Shown in pieces: positions 21,819-33,384 of a stretch of DNA of 64,000 nt (the stretch's first letter is position 1; each line of letters opens with the position of its first letter). The translations under genes were made by a program, and so were the position numbers. Under the pieces are notes generated by a model. It did no database searches. It was not told where the DNA came from and saw only the letters and a list, made by a program, of their open reading frames with translations. Source of the stretch: Semisulcospira habei (taxonomy: Eukaryota; Mollusca; Gastropoda; Semisulcospiridae); the NCBI GenBank assembly GCA_036245525.1, contig BTPG01000007.1, forward strand, positions 122,108,875 to 122,172,874, in the 5' to 3' direction.

Positions 21819-22323
21819 TTATTGCATGAAAAATGGGTCAATGGCTTTGGATGCTACTGGTAATGTGGCGACTTCTGGTTTTCTTTTTGGAGTGTCTGAT
21901 TTTTTGGACGCTGTACGAGTCTGTGGTTTGTATTTTTTGTATAATTGGTAACATACGTAACCAAATCCGGCAACAAATCCGGCAATTATATATTTTGCTG
22001 TTTCGGGTTCAGGGTTAGACTTAGTTGATAGTCTTTCACTTTGATGAGGGTGTGGTGGGGAAGAGGGCCCTGATGGTCCTGACGGTGTTGGCAGTGTTGG
22101 TCCTGATGGTATTGACACTGGTCCTGATGGTCCTGACGGTGCTGACACCTGGTCAGTTACATGAGCCTTTTCTGTTTGCGCTTGAAGCTGTAATTTTTTT
22201 TTGTCTGTTATATTCGGCTAATCTTTTTCCACCCTCAACCCTGCCTGGACTTTTAGTCTTCGTCACCGTTTGAACCTGTGTCAAGACAGGGTTCAGTTGT
22301 GGAGTCGTCTGGGTTTCATCCAT
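21819..22323 (-). pseudogene. Polinton membrane protein with Gly-Pro-Ser collagen-like repeat
   Basis: The start is probably ATG 22323 (context ATAAGAAAATG). A frameshift in an A-run near 22200 separates an N-terminal ~45 residues from the rest. Then come about ten GPS/GPT triplets, a single hydrophobic helix (YIIAGFVAGFGYVCYQLY) and a basic tail with KKYKP. The copy 2 homologue (54888-55385) has the same repeat, helix and tail, with repeat number changed. Function unknown; short collagen-like triplets occur in some virion surface proteins. Confidence 0.6.
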
Positions 22324-22339
22324 TTTCTTATGCAGTAAA

Positions 22340-22779
22340 ATTTATTTTTGAAAAATCAATATGACTCCCGCTAACAAGCAAAGTTACCACAGGTGCAAGG
22401 TAATTCCCAAACTTGTAAAACATGACGCATGCTAATTTACCAATTGAACTTGAAACAATAGGATTGTTTCAAGGTCGTGTACTAGACTGTCAGTGTCTAC
22501 AGGTAGAAAGTGACTCACTGCTTTTGTGTATAAACATACAAGTGATCGACTCAAATCATGAGTCATTAGTGAAGCAATGTGATTTTCATATTTCGAATGA
22601 AGTTTAAATAGCTCGTCAGTGGTGAGAGATTCTATATCCTCTGTCATGTATTGTTTTCTGAGATACGCTTTTGATTTGCCTGACACAACTACAGACAAAA
22701 GATGCTGTTTTTTAGAGTCTAAGTCTTTGTTTTCTACAGCATTGATATCATTCAATAGAAGGAGTTTGTCTTGGTTCAT
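22340..22779 (-). pseudogene. Polinton protein p22, frameshifted
   Basis: ATG 22779 (MNQDK, context ATGATAAAATG). A frameshift near 22445 diverts the C-terminus; the copy 2 homologue (55311-55847) continues through the equivalent region. Conserved core: DIESLTTDELFKLHSKYE and LSRSLVCLYTKAVSHFL. The C-terminal part is moderately hydrophobic. It overlaps or nearly abuts the next gene on the same strand. Function unknown. Confidence 0.6.
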
Positions 22780-23075
22780 TTTATCATAATATAAAAAATT
22801 AAAAACAAAAAACAAAACTGTAGGTAATTTTGAAATTTGTTATCAAGCAAAATCATGTTTTTTCTAGAAAGTACATTAACATTAACTTCATACATTTATA
22901 CCACTCAGCTATAATAGTCAGTAACGTTTTACGTTTACCCTAGACAAGACTTGTCTGTCATACAAGGGCTATTATCATCAATACCACACGTGACCTGTGC
23001 TGCACCATACACAGCTGAGATAAGTTTTCAAAAGCCCGGATACAGTTACAGACAAGTAAAATAAAAATGTAACAC

Positions 23076-23560
23076 TTACCTTTGTAAAAAGAGCTGTTTC
23101 GACTTAATTAGTCTCATCAGAAAGGACATTATCCTTTGACAGCCCATTGTGGTTGAAAAATTTTCGTGGTCACCTACTTTGTACCAAAAACCACATGTCA
23201 AAGCCAAACAAGTGTATTGCTCTTGGATGTAGTTTCGTGTGTGTGAATGTGTGAGTTGTTTGGTACACCCTAGGAAAAACACTTGAACGTGGCACTCCCA
23301 GGCTGCGTTGTAAATGCATACCACGTGAAAGTGAATTTCCAACACACCACACTAAATAGTATGTCTTGTGATGTGTCAAAATTGATGGTAAGCACAAAGT
23401 CCCGAGAGCATTGAAACCGTTTACATTTTTAGTTCTTCGTAAGCGACTTAACATTGTAGAACTACTTTGTATCCGTTGGTTGATTTTGTTGTTGTAGCTT
23501 AGATGCAACCACATTTAGAATTGAGGGGCTCAGTTCAATTTGTGTCATTTCTTCATTGAG
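23076..23560 (-). pseudogene. Probable remains of adenain-like cysteine protease
   Basis: Two minus-strand frames overlap here. Read in order they resemble the adenovirus/Polinton protease (peptidase C5): an N-terminal F-N-A-L-G-T-L-C-L-P block at about 23395-23425 (family pattern F-x-G-V-x-x-x-x-x-L-P), then a segment ending with an M-H-F-H-V-V-C-I-Y block near 23300-23345 (the catalytic His region). It continues with RNYIQEQ and then TCGFW near 23150-23240, like the catalytic Cys-Gly region. At least two frameshifts and a TAG near 23452 break it. The expected Asp/Glu before the YI block is not obvious. The assignment is a pattern judgement; no Polinton protease was seen elsewhere in the element. 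Confidence 0.4.
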
Positions 23561-23576
23561 AGCTATGATTTATTTT

Positions 23577-23891
23577 TCATTCCTCTCTATAGAACTCTTT
23601 TGATGTCGTATGAACTTTAATTTTCCCTATTTTGTTTTCAAGTTTGCCGTAAAATACCAGCTCTTTTGCAAATGCCACCTCATTTGGTTCATCTTTATAC
23701 TTTACCAAAAAAGCTGTAGATGCTGCCATCTCATTTTCCATATCAGTTAAATATCTTTTAAAGTCCTGTAGTTTATTTTCCAGGAGTTTTAATCCATTTT
23801 TGAGAAAACTGTCCCTTTTGTCACAAATGGTATGCCGCTTACGAAGAATACCAGCTTGCAATATCACATTCTCTCCAAGTGGTTGTGACAT
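23577..23891 (-). CDS. Polinton small coiled-coil protein (p112), unknown
   Basis: Open frame; the likely start is the second ATG at 23891 (MSQPLGENV). Highly charged, helical, with a leucine-rich heptad-like part (LKLLENKLQDFKRYL). It is the rightmost and probably first gene of the leftward block. No homologue was identified in copy 2, where this region is missing. Confidence 0.45.
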   Translation of the reverse strand: MSQPLGENVILQAGILRKRHTICDKRDSFLKNGLKLLENKLQDFKRYLTDMENEMAASTAFLVKYKDEPNEVAFAKELVFYGKLENKIGKIKVHTTSKEFYREE

Positions 23892-25539
23892 GTTTGGTAA
23901 TGGGTTGCTGTGCACTGGGTTATATATGAGAAAGCTCTAGGCATAGATTGGCCAAATTCTTTGAGCCAATAAAATTAGGCTGATGCAATGTCTGAAAAAG
24001 CTGACGCAATGAAAAGACAACATGTTTGAGCCTGGTTATCACTGTGTACACACTGTACTCGCCTATACATAAATTCTTTTCACACCTTTAGAATTCTCAG
24101 TGCAGATGGTTCAGTCATGTGTGAACACGGCTAATAGCCTTTCTCGAGTATATGACTTGTATGACAAAAATCCTTCCTGTTGACTACATCATTCACTAAA
24201 ATCCAGACTGTGTGTTAAATTTCTGAGCAGTACACCACATTGTACACATACTAACACATGCACACAGACAGACGAACAGACATACGCACAAACATGCATA
24301 TTAACATATATACACATAAACAAAAACATTAAGCCTACCTTGCTATACATGTACACCCGTAACATCCCGGAATGGTGACACACAGACAGAGCAGGTTTTT
24401 CTCAAACAGTTTACATTTTTCAACCAGCTAGCATAACTTTTCACTTTGCCTACACACACACACACACTCTTTCAGAATGCTGTTGTCACCAAGTCATTGC
24501 CACACATGGACCCTTACGTGCGTAGGCACGACTTTTCCTCAGAAATCATGATGAGACTGATTTTGGTGCAAACAGGCAGGTGTTCATGATTCACTGCAGG
24601 GTAAACAAAATGACAGTTTTTCTATGTTAAATATACACAGGTTTAAACAGGACATGTAATAGCACGCACATCTATGTACTGACTTTAAAATCAGTCTCTC
24701 TCTGTGTGAGGTGGCTATGAGACATGTATGTTAATGTAAAAATGCGTCAGTCATGTTACCTACAGTTCCACGGTAACAACACAAAGGCTTAGACCAAACA
24801 TTAGTAAGCCAACGGCAGGCCCATTCAGCGAAACAATAGTCCTCACTTGGCACAATTCACGTTAACCAGACCCAATTTTCAGGTAGTCCTAAGGAGTGCG
24901 GGAGTATTTGGTAGGCCATGCCATGGCTTATGGCTAATGCTTGTTGTCAAACCTCACAGACTACTCATAAAGAGAAAACCCAGAACTACAGCTAACTGAA
25001 ACGCTGTAAAAAGAGGGGCTCTTGAAGATGTCCCAGCATAACACACCAGAGCGTGAAATTAAATAAGAGTTATTATCACCTCACACTGAGTCACAGGCGG
25101 TATTGCAGTGACATGTTTTTTTGTTGTTGTTTGCATCGGGTATCATATATGGCGAGTTTGTTTAGAAAGTGTGTCTGTGTGTGTGTATGTATGTCTGTGT
25201 ATATAACTTGTATGACAATCTGGTACTGCCCTTGAAATATCTTGGTCTGCAACTGGCGTGTCTGTGTGTGTGCGTGTATGTTTGGCTTTTGTTATGTTCA
25301 GAGCTGTGCTTACACAGAGCCAATTCAATAGAGTTTGCACTGAGCGGTCCCCCTGTGAACTTGCCTGCACTACAAATTTCTAAAGATCTTTTCATGCGTG
25401 ACGTGTATGGGCGATGTGCAAGAGTAGAAAACCTAGCCTTTGAGAAATGTATCTGACTGAGAAAATTGCTTTCCTGAGAAATCAAATCTGACAGTATTGG
25501 GAGACAAAGAAGAGTAATTCTCTAATTATTAAATTAGGT
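23892..25539. other. Right subterminal region of Polinton, no gene recognised
   Basis: About 1.65 kb between the last gene and the right TIR. Only short, low-complexity frames (CA-rich near 24200-24320, GT-rich near 25170-25300) are present. The motif ACTTGTATGACA occurs at about 24147 and 25207. It may hold replication or packaging signals, or a gene decayed beyond recognition. Confidence 0.4.
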
Positions 25540-25876
25540 GGGGGTGTGTAAAATGACATTAGTCTATTTCCACAGAGTGCACTATCAGGATTTTGGTTTG
25601 ATTTGAGAGAAACGACCGTGTGGATGTTAATGACCGTAATTAGTTAATTAATTAAGGTCAACTTAGGACAATGGGTCATTGGGTCAGTATTGTACTATTC
25701 TCGACTGTAATGGTCATCATTTTTTTTTTAAACAATGTGTGATTAGGTTTTGTCAGAGACAATAGTTAGAATCTGGGAAAAATGAAAGGTGACGTCACAG
25801 GAGTGTTTTGTCAGCAAAAATCGTGAAAAGATGACGTCGTCAAAAAATCTCTTGTATTGTACTTTCTATTATCTCT
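25540..25876. repeat. Polinton copy 1 right terminal inverted repeat
   Basis: Reverse complement of 7856-8132, ending CTATTATCTCT at 25876. It holds about 50 bp missing from the left copy. Confidence 0.88.
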
Positions 25877-25882
25877 TTTGTC
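25877..25882. repeat. Polinton target-site duplication, right copy
   Basis: TTTGTC, matching 7850-7855. Confidence 0.9.
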
Positions 25883-26330
25883 CGGTGTTCCGCAAAATCT
25901 TCTTCATCAAATCCAGAGAGTCGTGAACTGTGCTGCGCGTCTGATTTTTCTTGCACCGAAACGTGAACACATTATGCCTCTTCTAGCTGATTTGCACTGG
26001 CTACCAGTTTCATACAGAATTCAGTATAAAGTCTGTGTTATTTGTTTCAACATCATCTCTGGATCTGCCCCTCCTTACTTATCTGATCTTGTCCAGCTGT
26101 ATACACCGTCCGGCTCACTACGCTCTGCTTCAGACACTGGTGTTTTCCGTATCCCTAGACGTAATAAGGTCACTCAAGGTCATCGTGCATTTTCGTATTT
26201 TGGTCCCATTACATGGAACGCTCTCCCAGCTGATGTGCGTCACTCATCATCTCTTTCCATTTTCAAATCCAAGCGCTTAAAACACACCTTTTCTCTGTTG
26301 CATATAAGTAAAGACCATTTTGTCTGCCGG
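25883..26330 (+). pseudogene. LINE A, right fragment: end of reverse transcriptase ORF
   Basis: Continues the frame interrupted at 7855: GVPQNLLHQIQRVVNCAARL, then LADLHWLPVSYRIQYK and a C-terminus with LSIFKSKRLKHTF. This is the standard C-terminal end of CR1/L2-group ORF2 proteins. No stop occurs within the part read. The 3' region to 27655 belongs to the same LINE. Confidence 0.88.
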
Positions 26331-26339
26331 CTCATCATG

Positions 26340-27655
<1,316 letters not shown>

Positions 27656-27886
27656 CTTGAATAGAAGTACCTGTCGCATACTACTTGAGTGGGTCTAATT
27701 CAGACCCAGAGTACTCCCGCTAAAGGTGCAGGTCATTATGATCATCTCCCCCCCCCCCCACTCCATCTCCCCACCCCTCCCTTTCCATGTCCCCACCCTC
27801 CTTTGCAGCCTTCTCGTCAAAATCTACGCCGTCTGCACATTGGTTGCGTCCACCGCTGAAGTGTCCAATGATAACAAAGTACGCAC

Positions 27887-28018
27887 CTTGTCCTTCAGAG
27901 CCTGTGTGATGTTCCTGATCCCCTCATCAGCAGCAGCCATCATGGCGCAGAAAATACGGCGGTTTTTTGGAGCGATCTGGCCGCAGACTGTATTATTGGC
28001 GTGGTAGTGGTCAGGTAC
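27887..28018 (-). CDS. Arylsulfatase exon 4
   Basis: 132 nt, phase 0 at both ends. Acceptor TTTTCTTCAG precedes 28018; donor AAG|GTGCGT follows 27887. Encodes VPDHYHANN at its start and MAAADEGIRNITQALKDK at its end. It corresponds to the sulfatase helix with the M-x-x-x-D-x-x-(V/I)-G/R-x-(V/I) pattern before the SDNGG block in exon 5, which it joins directly. Intron 4 to the left contains the whole Polinton nest and is 20.8 kb long. Confidence 0.9.
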
Positions 28019-28067
28019 CTGAAGAAAATAGCGATAATTATGATAATTAACCCATTTAACCCTGACG

Positions 28068-28196
28068 CACTACAGCAGGAGATGGGTCGACCATGATAAT
28101 TCAAGGGTAGTGCCAGATTAGCTTGGCGCCTGTCGGCGCCAAGCTAATCTAGCACTACCTTGAATTATCATGGTCGATCCATCTCCTGCAACAGTG
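28068..28196. repeat. Large snapback palindrome, intron 3
   Basis: Arms of about 62 bp, nearly perfect, from CACTACAGCAGGAGATGG to CCATCTCCTGCAACAGTG around a TGTC loop, with GGCGCC at the tip. It is 50 bp from exon 4. Related sequences: 30341-30425, 6128-6181 and 40745-40785. Confidence 0.85.
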
Positions 28197-28855
28197 CATA
28201 GTCGTTAGATGACAACTCCAAACTTTGAAAATTGCGTGCGTCAGGCTGAATGTGTTAAGCTAAACTGCACTACTTCCTGACCTACCTTCAGTCTCATTCC
28301 AGATGAGGATAACGTGCCAAATAGGTAGAAAAAAAAAACCGTTTTTATACCATACGCAAGGCATTTTCTGGGGTGGATTACCAGTGTTCGATCTACATAG
28401 CCATTTTCGAATTACATAGGAACAAAAAAATGGACCGACGACCGAACATGAGCATGCATGCTGAAGTGAAATAATGAGGTGACAAGACTTGAAATTACGA
28501 ATTATACAGCAAGGAGTGCGTCGTTTCACCTTCAAAATTAGAGTTTTACGTCACTTATAGACTTCACCTTATCGGTGATCCTCACATTCTAGACTACACC
28601 AAATAAGATAAACGGTGAACAATTTTTCAATAATGAACTCGAGCCGTATTGTCTAGGCATTATTTCTTTGTTAATATAAGGAATATCAGCTCTAGCAGGC
28701 ATCATTTTTTGTTTATTTGTTTGTTTGTTTGTTGTTTTGTTTTGTTTTTTGTTTTTTTTTCAGATCAGGATAAAATATGATGGAGTGTGTGCCAAAAATG
28801 TTGTTTTAGTGTAGATCATTTCTTGAATCTTGACTCTTGAATCTTCAATCTGGAT
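28197..28855. other. Intron 3 segment, no gene seen
   Basis: AT-rich intronic DNA with a (TTTG)n patch at 28713-28755. No frame or repeat family recognised. Confidence 0.4.
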
Positions 28856-30051
28856 TTCTTACACCTCCTTCTTTGCCGCCTTTGAGCGGAAAAGCTGTAT
28901 CATACACGTGTGATACAGCTTGGCTGTCTCACATGTGTGTGATACGGCCATAGTGTGTGGATGGACACGTATGCACAATATTATCTTGTAGAAAATCCGA
29001 TCAACAAAAAGGTACGGGCAAACACGCTATTAAAATTTGACCTACTTTCAGCTCACGTGCAATGACGCCATTTCATAATGTCGGCTGGCACTCTGGCGTC
29101 GTGTATTGCGCTATTACGTCCTCAGTTTGGAAATTTTGTCTGACATCCAAAATACCCACGTCACATTACAGTGTAAATGACGTCATTATTCTTGGTGTTT
29201 GTTTTTTTTTTGTTTTGTTTTTTTTTTCCCAAATACACAATGGCGGCTGTGGTGTGGTTAGACGTGTGCCGAAAACCAAGTCACAACTGATTTATGCCAA
29301 GAAAATGGTGAGTAAAAATTAGATTCTTAAATTGTGTTTAGGTGCTACTGAGAATCTCACTCTCGTGGTCTTAAAACCTTATCCTACTCGCACCAGTGTA
29401 ATAATCTATGTATACGCCATTGCAAGGTAAGCACTTGCGCTGTTGCAAAGACCACGGAATCATGTGAGAAATATAAACTTTTACGTCGGTGTATAGGTGA
29501 TACTGAGAATCTCACTCTCATGGCATTAAAAACCTTAACATACTCGCTTTCGCTCGTAGTATAAGGTTTTAAAACCACTCGAGTGAGATTCTCAATATCA
29601 CCTAAACACCGATATAAGAAACATTTTCTTACGTTTTTCTTGGCATGAAGCCGATGTGAGTTGGCTTTTGGCACACTCCTAGTCACAACACAGCCGGCAT
29701 TGTGTCTTGGCAAAAATCTGGACGTAATTTACTTCGTAATGTAACGTCAATATTTTGGATGCCAGACAAATGTTCCTAAATGATGATGCAATATCACAAT
29801 TCATGACGCCAGAGTGCTATTCGTCACTATGAAATGATGTCACTGCACATGAGCCGAAAGTAGGTCAAGTTTCAATATCGCGTGTGCCCGTACCTTTTTG
29901 TAGACTAGACTTTCTACAAGACAATTTTGCGCACACTTAACCGTTTACGCAGTAAAGCTGTATCATACACGTGTGATACAGCTAAGCTGTATCACACGCA
30001 TGTGATACAGCTTTTCCGCTCAAAGGCAGCAAAGAGGGAGGTGTGTAAGAA
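28856..30051. mobile_element. 1.2-kb foldback element (long inverted repeat)
   Basis: Left end TTCTTACACCTCC and right end GGAGGTGTGTAAGAA are inverted. Similarity continues inward through TTTGAGCGGAAAAGCTGTATC and GTACGGGCAAACACG, then through a CGCCAGAGTGC block and GCCAAGAAAA, to near the centre at about 29400-29500. Almost the whole element is therefore one inverted repeat with ~0.5-kb arms. Inner hairpins (AGCTGTATCATACACGTGTG; a second one centred near 29550) are nested in it. No transposase. A 2-bp TA-like duplication is possible but not clear. Confidence 0.8.
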
Positions 30052-30189
30052 TATGCGTTCTTTCCGCAAACGAAATATGGTTCCCCCGTGAGCAAGAGGC
30101 CTGTGCCCTCGTCGTTTAACATTACCAATTTTACCTAGTATTGTCAGTGGGCTCAGACATTTCATAGCGTTATCATTTAGGTATTAATA

Positions 30190-30440
30190 GGCACGCCCAA
30201 TATGATTATCAGGTCCGCAATTGAAGTAGTGACTTTTTCCCATCCTTTTTTTAAACACATTCTGCCCCAGGACCGAAACTCTCCGAATTTAGAAGTAGCC
30301 CTTTGAAGGACTGTATTACAATTCTAGAGACAGATCGCGCATGATAGTTCAAGGGTGGTGCCAGAATAGCTTGGTGCCTATGGGCGCCAAGCTATTATGG
30401 CGCCATCAGCTCGATCCATGTCTTCTTGTGGTGTGTCGGG
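30190..30440. repeat. Dispersed repeat with GGCGCC hairpin
   Basis: Inverse relative of 6103-6290: shares GGACCGAAA / TTTCGGTCC and ATCGATCCATGTC-type parts. The core hairpin is AATAGCTTGGTGCC against GGCGCCAAGCTATT near 30368-30400. Confidence 0.65.
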
Positions 30441-30639
30441 GCTGAATGAGTTAATGATATTTCGTAAGTTTGTTGAAAATTAACAGAGGTCGAAAATTCA
30501 CTTAAGAGATAAAAGACACTTTTGCACGTTCATGTCTTGACCTTCCACGATCGAACGCATGGTTCGCACAGTCGAGCAGGTTCACTTGTTGAATGTGCTG
30601 CCTGCCTGAAGAGACTGTCAAACATGTCAGCGCGCATCG

Positions 30640-30745
30640 GTCGTCAGGCCTCTACCCCAGTAGCAATAAACGTCTTCGGGCCTACTACGGCCGTAATGGT
30701 ACCCCGGCCGTCGTGGGCTCGAGGACCTTTGCTTGCTGGGTATGG
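30640..30745. repeat. GGCC-rich snapback remnant
   Basis: CGGGCCTACTACGGCCG against CGGCCGTCGTGGGCTCG around GTAATGGTACC, then CTTGCTGGGT. It resembles the palindromes at 6000 and 7462. A surrounding open frame (30522-31052) crosses a C-run and is not a convincing gene. Confidence 0.6.
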
Positions 30746-31431
30746 CTCACCAATGGTTTCGCCTCCTTGTGATGACGTTCTACTTGCCCAGGACTGTTCT
30801 GAGTGTTGCGCCCTGGCGGTCCGATATCAGGAAATAGGCAAACTTACGCCCGGCTCTGAAGTCGGAGTGTGGCCACCTACTGACGCAGATTGTGTTTTTG
30901 AAATCTTTGTTAATAATACTCCAAAGAGCCGCAGCTGTCCAAGGAACACGGATAAAAGTGGTGCCAGCAACAGGCATAGGTCCTCAAATACCCCCCCCCC
31001 CTCCCCCGGACCTCCCCCCCTCATCCCCCCCCCCCTCGCCGAGTCTGCTTGAAGTTGGATCGTGATCACTTTTCCCAAAAGTAAAATAAAGAAGCCGCAC
31101 GCACAATCCTCTCCCTATTTGAAAATCCTGGGAATGCTGCAACTGATAAAGAAAACAACGAACAACACTGTTTTGAAGGTCAGAGGGATACAACATTGTA
31201 CAACTACCATCAGATACCCATCGGAATAGTTGAAGCGCGTGTTCAGTGCCCATAGCACATGCAGGCGGCGGTCCAAAAAGCAAAAGATCCTCGAGTCCGA
31301 GATACCTAGTGCTGACAACGACAGAAAAGTCGACGTCGGCTCTAGTTGTCCCGGACGTGAGAGCCTTTTGTCACTTACAATACGAATGGACGGACAGACG
31401 TACTGCTGTAGAAACCAAACCAATACAGTAC

Positions 31432-31548
31432 CTGGTAGGGAGTGTGAGCGGTCTGTGGAGCCAGGTACATAAAGAACGGCCTGGGTCCCGAGTGTTCCAG
31501 GATGATTTTCTTGGCGCGTTCAAAGTACAGAGTCGTGGAGTAGTGACC
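31432..31548 (-). CDS. Arylsulfatase exon 3
   Basis: 117 nt, phase 0 at both ends. Acceptor TTGCTCAG precedes 31548; donor CAG|GTACTG follows 31432. It encodes HYSTTLYFERAKKIIL and then FFMYLAPQTAHTPYQ. This is the conserved sulfatase segment that precedes a V-P-x-x-Y block, here the start of exon 4, and the His of the TAHTP region is an active-site position in the family. No start codon or long frame marks it; it was found from the gap between exons 2 and 4 and by splice phase. Reading frame intact. Confidence 0.88.
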
Positions 31549-31629
31549 CTGAGCAACAACAAAAAAGAAAAAAACAGAAAAAATAATAAAAAAGAAGAAA
31601 GGCTAGAGTGCCATGTATGTATTCTGAAA

Positions 31630-31632
31630 TGC

Positions 31633-31713
<81 letters not shown>

Positions 31714-31725
31714 TGAGTGTGCGTG
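31630..31725. repeat. (GC)n/(GT)n microsatellite
   Basis: GCGCGC run followed by GT with a few GC substitutions, about 80 bp upstream of exon 3 on the sense strand. Confidence 0.95.
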
Positions 31726-31983
31726 TGTTAGTTGTCGATACTGCCGCATGCCTAATAAATAGCACCTTAAACAAGACCGATCCATTCATATGAAAGAGGC
31801 ATAGATAGGGGAGGAGATCCATCTATTAAGCAAAAACGTCTCGCGCGACCGTCCAATGAAAGGTAGAATCAATCCGAAACCATAGTTTGATAGAGATTAT
31901 ATTGATACATCTTAGGACAAAGCCAAATTTCAAAACTCGAATCGATGCAGAAGTAGTTCCAGTTTGAAAAAAGTGACACATTG

Positions 31984-32020
31984 TTTCATATTAGGCACCA
32001 TTTGCCTAATATGAAACACT
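31984..32020. repeat. Perfect hairpin TGTTTCATATTAGGCA...
   Basis: TGTTTCATATTAGGCA against TGCCTAATATGAAACA with a CCATT-type loop. The half motif TTTCATATTAGG recurs at about 34647 and 34670, and TCATAATAGGCAC at about 35011. This suggests that 31980-35050 is bounded and punctuated by one repeat family. Confidence 0.7.
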
Positions 32021-32039
32021 AGGTCTCCTATTATAAAAC

Positions 32040-32870
32040 AGTGTGATTATGTCTTTTTTACAAGTTTAACTTACATTTTGTTGGAAAACTAAGGCATGAG
32101 AGATGGTTAGCATAGATTATAGGTTCATTTAATATTAAAATTGAGTTTAATATAATGAGTCATCCGCCACTGGTCCACTATTGGTCCATCCATCCATCAT
32201 CCTGTGTATATCCAATTGTGACAGATGTTATCATTTTGAATTTGTGAGAGACCATCAGAGCCACAGACTTCTATTTTGGCACATTGATCATATTTGACAA
32301 TAGCTTTGATTGTCACTTGCGCTGACCTCCATGAAAGGTCAAGGTTACAACAGTCAATAAACAGGCGATTTGTAAAGAAAATAGTTATAATCTTATTGTA
32401 AAACTTGACAATAGAGAAAACTGATGATACAACGTTTGTTTGCAGCTCTACTAAGTTAACCTCTCGTTAAGCTCAAATGTCACGAGAAGTAAGAAGGCTT
32501 TTATTTTAGGTTGTTGTTATTACAGGTAGTTCGTTTGTGAACTTTGCAATAAGATCCCAATGGAAGCGTTTTGCTAGGGGTTAAACTGTCTATGCATATT
32601 AATTTTACTGGCTCCTTCCAAAGGTCAAAGGGCAGGCATGTCAGCAAGTGTGCTGAAAATGTTCTATGTATGGGGGAATAAAAGCTACTGTATTTAGTTT
32701 TTCCGCATCAGAAGTAAAACTTGATACAGGCTAGCATCATCAACACAGGTTTATGGACATATTCAAAAGCAAATTCAGGGGGAGAGGGGTGTTCCAAGGT
32801 GTACGGTTCCCATGATATTTTTTAATGTGTAATTTTCCATTTGGAGGAGTTTGGAACCGCCCCCTTCCCC
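32040..32870. other. Intron 2 segment, no gene seen
   Basis: No coding frame of note. AAGGTCAAGGT at about 32337 and CAAAGGTCAAAGG at about 32618 are isolated relatives of the motif arrays at 36.5-38.1 kb. Confidence 0.4.
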
Positions 32871-32887
32871 CCCCCCCCACACACACA

Positions 32888-32926
<39 letters not shown>

Positions 32927-32965
32927 ACCCACCCCCCCCCCCCCCACACACACACACACACACAC
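32870..32965. repeat. C-run and (CA)n compound microsatellite
   Basis: Poly-C, CA, CCCA, poly-C and CA again within 95 bp. Confidence 0.95.
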
Positions 32966-33384
32966 CTCCAGCACCTCTTCTTGAAAATTGTAAACGGTCC
33001 GCCGTTTGATTTTTCGCCCATTGGTGAATAGGTCTCCAGACCTCTCTCTCCCCCTTCCCGCGACCTCCCACCCGCACTAACACCAGCACCACCCGCCCCT
33101 CGTTTGATAGTCAACAAGTGGCGCATTTGTAGGTCCTCACCCTCTTCACATTGTCAGCAACTGTGACTCCGTCGACAGGAAGAGTTCCCACGAAAATGGC
33201 TACGGAATCTCCCGCACTGTCTTATTTTTTTAAACTGCCCTATACCTTAAAGAGAGGTCATTCGCAATAGTATTCGTGATGTAAAATACATGCTTACGTA
33301 CTTTCAACGTTTTGCTCCCAAAATTAACTTTTAAAAAAAATGTGAGCAAAAAATGACTAATCTTTACAAACACATCGACCTGGG

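Larger units (their letters stand above)
7856..25876. mobile_element. Maverick/Polinton element, copy 1 (complete ends, decayed genes)
   Basis: 18,021 bp with inverted ends (AGAGATAATAG ... CTATTATCTCT), TIRs of roughly 275-335 bp, and 6-bp target duplications. Gene layout from left: three minus-strand genes (membrane protein with late-domain motifs; frameshifted protein; penton-like candidate), a plus-strand 388-residue protein, a minus-strand coiled-coil membrane protein, then capsid, ATPase, a small protein and DNA polymerase B on plus. After these comes a minus-strand block read leftwards: p112, protease remnant, p22, a GPS-repeat membrane protein, p76, p103 and integrase. The hallmark set (integrase, PolB, ATPase, capsid, protease) defines the class. 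Nearly all hallmark genes are broken, so this is an old, inactive insertion. Confidence 0.93.

Noticed and set aside
24189..25485. Several 60-107 residue frames in the right Polinton arm
   Set aside because: Low-complexity CA/GT-derived residues, overlapping on both strands, with no counterpart in copy 2.
28068..28196. Palindrome as a microRNA precursor or terminator
   Set aside because: Arms are too perfect and repeated elsewhere with the same ends; a snapback transposon is the simpler reading. Rho-independent terminators do not apply in this genome.
30522..31052. 176-residue open frame in intron 3
   Set aside because: Crosses a snapback repeat and a C-run, has no conserved pattern, and is in an intron on the opposite strand; likely a chance frame in GC-rich sequence.
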